Of a stretch of DNA of 64,000 nt, positions 59,948 through 64,000 are shown piece after piece. A program made the translations under genes and the position numbers. Source of the stretch: Ciona intestinalis. Its lineage: Eukaryota; Chordata; Ascidiacea; Phlebobranchia; Cionidae. The DNA is taken from assembly GCF_000224145.3 (NCBI RefSeq), contig NC_020169.2:4785555-4849554 (forward strand). Direction: 5' to 3'. The stretch's first letter is position 1. Every line of letters begins with the position of its first letter. The notes under the pieces were generated by a model that was given only the letters and a program-made list of their open reading frames with translations, ran no database searches and had not been told where the DNA came from.

Positions 59948-60941
59948 TGTCAGCTACAGTGAAGACAAGCACCCTGCATGTAAGAAATCTATGTGGATAT
60001 GTATTTAAGCGTTTATAATATGGTAGCTGTTATACTACGCAAAGTAATTAGTGTTATCGATTAGCAAACATTATCTGTAACTTACCTTAATGTAACTTGT
60101 ATTGGTATTTGTTTTGAAACTTACTTAACAGACCCCCACGTGTTTCTTTACCAGGCCGATTTATATGTCTTGCACGGCAGATCTATATTTTTGAATTGAT
60201 TTAATATTTGGTTAAAAATATTTTATTATACGTATATTTAACAGCGCTGTAACTAGTATGTTTCTTTAAGGCAGAGAAACACGCTCTAAATTCAACGACG
60301 ATTGGGATCTACTCTGTTATTGATTGGGACCATGATTGGGCAAACTTACTTTGGTTTTAAATACTTTGGTTTTAGTGTTGCCAAAAGTTTTATTTCAAAA
60401 CATTAAATTATAATACATACCTTACAATCGGCAAAGAGCATTTTGAAATTTGTTTTTTTTAATTTTTATTAATACTTACATACAGAAATATATGCGTCAA
60501 AATAACGTTTAATTTATAATATTTAAAATCAACACGGAATCACTGTGCTTTTACACGCTTGATTAGGCAAATGACGTCACCTCAAATGCGGTCTATGATT
60601 GGATAAAATGTTTGGAACGAAATTTGCATCTTAATGTGTGGTAAATATTTTTAGTTATTATGGTTTATTTATGGTGTTTACTGTAATTATTTTGGTAATT
60701 GCTAACGAAAAAAACGTACCGTCGGTTTTAATACCGCGCGAGAATTAAAAATAGGTCTTTATGGTATTGGTATAAACTAACACTGTAGTTCGTAGTTGCA
60801 CTTAGCACTTATTTAATTTATGTTATTTAGTATAACAAACTACTTGTTATATGTATGCAGATTTGCACATAGTTTTTTTGTTGATTTATATCGAATATTT
60901 TTATTATTATTAATTAATAATTATCTATCCATTTGACAGAA
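59948..60941. promoter_or_regulatory. divergent promoter region, EXOSC6 and KNL2-type gene
   Basis: About 1 kb separates the two start codons. It contains TGACGTCA near 60575 and AATACCGCGCGAGAATTAAA near 60731. No TATA box is convincingly placed for either gene and no other exon is seen. Confidence 0.4.
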
Positions 60942-63445
60942 ATGAATAGTGTTTCAATGGACAGTATACAGTTAGGATGTAGCGCATCAGTTTATGGAGG
61001 GGAATCACATATTGGAACTAATTATGACATTCCAAAACGAAGCTCCGTTGATTCCATTTTTGAAAGTTCCCAGTCTTCTATCGCATCACAATTATCATCA
61101 TTGTCAACAAAGAACCATCAGCAGCGACGAATAATTGTCGAAAATTGGAAGATTGTTCCTGTCCTTGGTTTAAGTGAAGTGAGAATCGTTGGTGTTCGAT
61201 GTAGTGACAAACAAGTAAAGAAAAGCTCTTTCATCAAATTAAGGGTAACCTGCTTTTATTGTATGCTCTCCTTAATTTTATTTATAAACTGTTTGATGTG
61301 ACTTTTGTTTTGAGAAAGTACCTGTAAATATACAGCAGTAGTGCAGTACACTTTAAGGTGGTATTTACTTTTGATTAATCATATATTATCTTTGTCAACA
61401 ACAAAGTTTGCATTTCCAGATGCATTCTCGCTGCTTGCTAACCAACAGTGGATCGTTGTATAATTTGGTTGGACCAATGCAGAAGTCACCAGACATTCCA
61501 GATAATGTTTACAAAGCAATGATAAACGGATTTCCTGAAAACTGGAGAAGTGTTGTGAGGTCGTACCTTCATCAATTAAATCAAAACCAAAGTGATGAAT
61601 CTTCATCTGAGAATGAAGTGGTTCACATTGCAAGTAAATTTTGTTTATCTATCAAAAATTTTATTTTTTAAATTTAAAGATTATATTAAGTTGTTTAAGA
61701 CGCAGACCATACATCAAAGATTTTGATATGATGTACAGATAAAAATATATTAGGTTTTGTATGTTGTACATCTGTCAGTTTTTTATTGAGTTTTAATTTC
61801 AGATAACAGCCTAAACATCACACCACGAGTCAGGGTTGTCATGGAGACTCCATTGAGCAAAAAACGTCAGCCAGATTTTTTGGTCACACCAACTCCATGT
61901 AAAAAACCAAGATCAATTGCCGTAAAGAAGACACAGGATTTAATCATGCCTCTATCTTCTGTTCCGCAAGATATACTCGAAACTCCCGCTAATAAAAAGA
62001 AAAAACAAACTAGAAAACGCCAAGCAGCTCAACGAAAACCTGCCAAAAGATGTAAACTGAATAAATCAGTTTTGCCAAGCTGTCATGCAGATCTCTGCAG
62101 TGAATCTCCAAGTGGTTTGTTTCGAACACGCAGTGGACGTCATGTTTTTCCACCCTTACAATCATGGACAGGCCAGCGATTGTCCACTGAGTGCAATGAA
62201 GATGGGGTTGAAGTTGTGAAGTTTCACCCAGGTAATGAATCGATACTTGCGCCAGATGTTCACTCACCCGTCACTGATGCTTTGAGGAAAACGGACATTA
62301 TCCATCGTCAGTTTATCTTTAATCAGATGTGTGATAAAAAAGATTCGCTGCCACAGCAGAAAACTGGAAACCACTGTGTAAAGAAAATATTGGACACTCC
62401 TGTAGCGAAGAAGAAGCCTGTACAGAAAATCAAGAACATTTCTCCATTGAATACAGTTGAAAAAATAAGAAAAATAAGGCAAAAGAAGTGCAAGATTTTA
62501 GTTTCGCCTTTAAAATTAAGTGAAAATGAACAAGTACTCACTAAACCCGGATATTCACTTCGTATACAACAAAAAAGTATGAATAACCCTGTCACAAAGG
62601 AATCACTAAAGTTACCGAGTGAAAATGAAGAGCTACTTACCAAACCTGGTTATTCACTTCGTAAACGGGAAGAAAAGATTAAAAAGCCTGTCAAAAAGAA
62701 ACCTTTAAAGTTGCAGCATAAAAATTCAGAGCCGTCAAATGAGGTTGTTGGTACCAGAAAGTCTAAACGAGCTAAAAATTCCAAAGTTGAAAAGAAGTGC
62801 TCACCAAAGAAGAGGAAAGCAAGAACTGTCAAACCTAAAAAAAATAATGTAGCTGTTTGCAAAAAGAAGAAAGAACCAGGTACTAAAAAGGAGAAAAGCA
62901 AAAATCAAGATGTTGCTTTAAAAAACACTGGTTCTAAAATTGAAACCCTTAAAATAACAGCTCAACGGGGTACATTAAAGCACCGAAAACAGGTTCAAGC
63001 AGTTGCCAATGAATTAAACTTCAACCAAAAAGGGCAGGATTTTTTCGCAGACGAAGCAGTGGTCAATGAAATGTTCGGGGAATCGAATGGTTTTCTGGAT
63101 CAATCCCTTGGAACTCCTGCCAAAAATTTTCTTTATATTCCAGAAAATGTGAAAACGCCTCTCTGGTTTAAAACTCCCCAGGCACAAAAATATTCCTCCG
63201 TCTTCCCAGACACTCCAGATCACTTGAAATCCTCTCTTCCACGCCCAGCCGAATACCCGGATGCTGACAGAATGGTTTTGTGTATGAAGAAAGCATTAAA
63301 GCATGGAAAGGGAAACGAAACCAAGAAACCAAAGCCAAGTAAGAACTTTAATCTTGATAAAGTTAACTTGAAAGAGCTTCTTCGTGGAGAACAGCAAGAG
63401 GATGTGGATTCCAGTGAGGAAGAGGACGTTTACTTTTCAGATTAA
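60942..63445 (+). CDS. KNL2/Mis18BP1-type centromere protein with SANTA domain and CENP-C-like motif
   Basis: Three exons, 60942-61244, 61420-61633 and 61803-63445, join in phase to about 719 residues. The SANTA domain (about residues 67-152) spans the first two exons: VENWKIVPVLG, KKSSFIKLR, then LLTNSGSLYNLVGPM and GFPENWRSVV. At residues 280-298 RTRSGRHVFPPLQSWTGQR matches the CENP-C-type motif (Arg-Ser-x-Arg, Pro-Pro, aromatic-Trp) that binds CENP-A nucleosomes in CENP-C and in many non-mammalian KNL2 proteins. The rest is very basic (Lys/Arg-rich) with an imperfect repeat around LTKPGYSLR and an acidic end (DSSEEEDVYFSD). KNL2/Mis18BP1 loads CENP-A chaperone activity onto centromeres after mitosis. 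No Myb/SANT domain is visible. The protein is shorter than human Mis18BP1 (1132 residues). Family confidence is good, resting on two independent motifs. Confidence 0.85.
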
Positions 63446-64000
63446 TCATGGTGCAGTAAAAATCAAAATAATGTTGATATTTTTACCAACATTATTTTGA
63501 AACATATTGTAGACCTTTGTAAAATAGTGTAATATTTCATCATTGGTTACAGTCGTACTATATTCTATTCAACTAAACTTTACCACTAAGCAAAACTAGC
63601 TGCTTTACTAAATGTTTGAAATAGTCATCAATTGTACACTGCTTTTTAAACCGCTTATTTCTAGTCTTTTACCACATTTTACTATTTTCTGTTGTATTTT
63701 TTTTTAGAATGTTGAACTAGTGTTTCCTCATCGTTATGTTATTTTTAAAGATGTTACCAATGATTTTAAGTTTATCACCCCAAGATTTTCAATTATAAAA
63801 TAACCTTGTTAAAGAATTGGGAAACTGAAACCAAGCTACACAAATATGAATTTGTTTGTTATCCCTTTCATAAAGTTAAGAAGACTTTCTTTTTTGAATT
63901 TCTACTGTTTGAAAGCTATGAAAACAACTCACTAAGCACACAAAAATAAAAAAAAATAGCTCAATTATGCACTGGGTGCATACAGTCACTCCCATTTCAA
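63446..64000. other. 3' region of the KNL2-type gene
   Basis: AT-rich, no exon seen. AATAAA at 63945-63950 is a possible distal poly(A) signal; nearer sites are not obvious. Confidence 0.5.

Noticed and set aside
62010-63223. Several minus-strand frames in the KNL2-type exon 3
   Set aside because: Antisense of Lys-rich coding sequence, giving Phe/Leu-rich frames with no independent support.
1-64000. CRISPR arrays, bacterial operons, phage or retroviral elements
   Set aside because: No spaced direct-repeat array, no bacterial gene organisation, and no reverse transcriptase, integrase, capsid or long terminal repeat was recognised.

Overview
The window looks like tunicate (ascidian) nuclear DNA, most probably Ciona. 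It is AT-rich with compact multi-exon genes and many introns under 1 kb. Several same-strand genes lie very close together, as in Ciona operons. It also carries tRNA-derived SINE copies and small inverted-repeat DNA elements. The gene set is metazoan (SOX, Ikaros, importin alpha, NACHT-LRR). The species is an inference from this style. One ambiguous base (57994) and two apparent single-base insertions in a conserved exon suggest a draft assembly.

Layout. 1-3.7 kb: an orphan minus-strand exon and repeats. 3.7-5.3 kb: an Ikaros-family zinc-finger gene (+). 5.3-9.8 kb: repeats and no convincing gene. 9.9-12.9 kb: an eight-exon zinc alcohol dehydrogenase (+) with its own TATA box. 13-19 kb: a tandem duplication that copied the 5' part of the next gene. 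18.4-25.2 kb: an 18-exon NACHT-LRR receptor (+) with an N-terminal region built from small exons and an RHIM-like motif before the NACHT domain. 25.4-33.6 kb: a 20-exon SOX gene of the SOX30/SoxH type (-), with a small two-exon gene ending 58 bases upstream of its start. 34.5-35.2 kb: a C1orf52/UPF0690 homologue (+). 35.5-42.8 kb: drebrin-like DBNL/ABP1 (+). 44.7-51.8 kb: importin alpha of the KPNA3/KPNA4 type (+). 53.0-58.3 kb: glutamine-dependent NAD synthetase (+). 59.1-59.9 kb: intronless exosome subunit EXOSC6/MTR3 (-). 60.9-63.4 kb: a KNL2/Mis18BP1-type centromere factor (+) with a SANTA domain and a CENP-C-like motif.

Most genes are unrelated housekeeping or regulatory genes, so there is no single pathway. 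The items most worth following are the NLR with its RHIM-like motif and duplicated 5' region, the KNL2 protein joining SANTA and CENP-C-like motifs, and the close gene pairs that could be operons. Exon coordinates come from reading splice sites by hand. For every multi-exon model below the phases close into one open frame, except DBNL exon 1, where two extra bases must be assumed.
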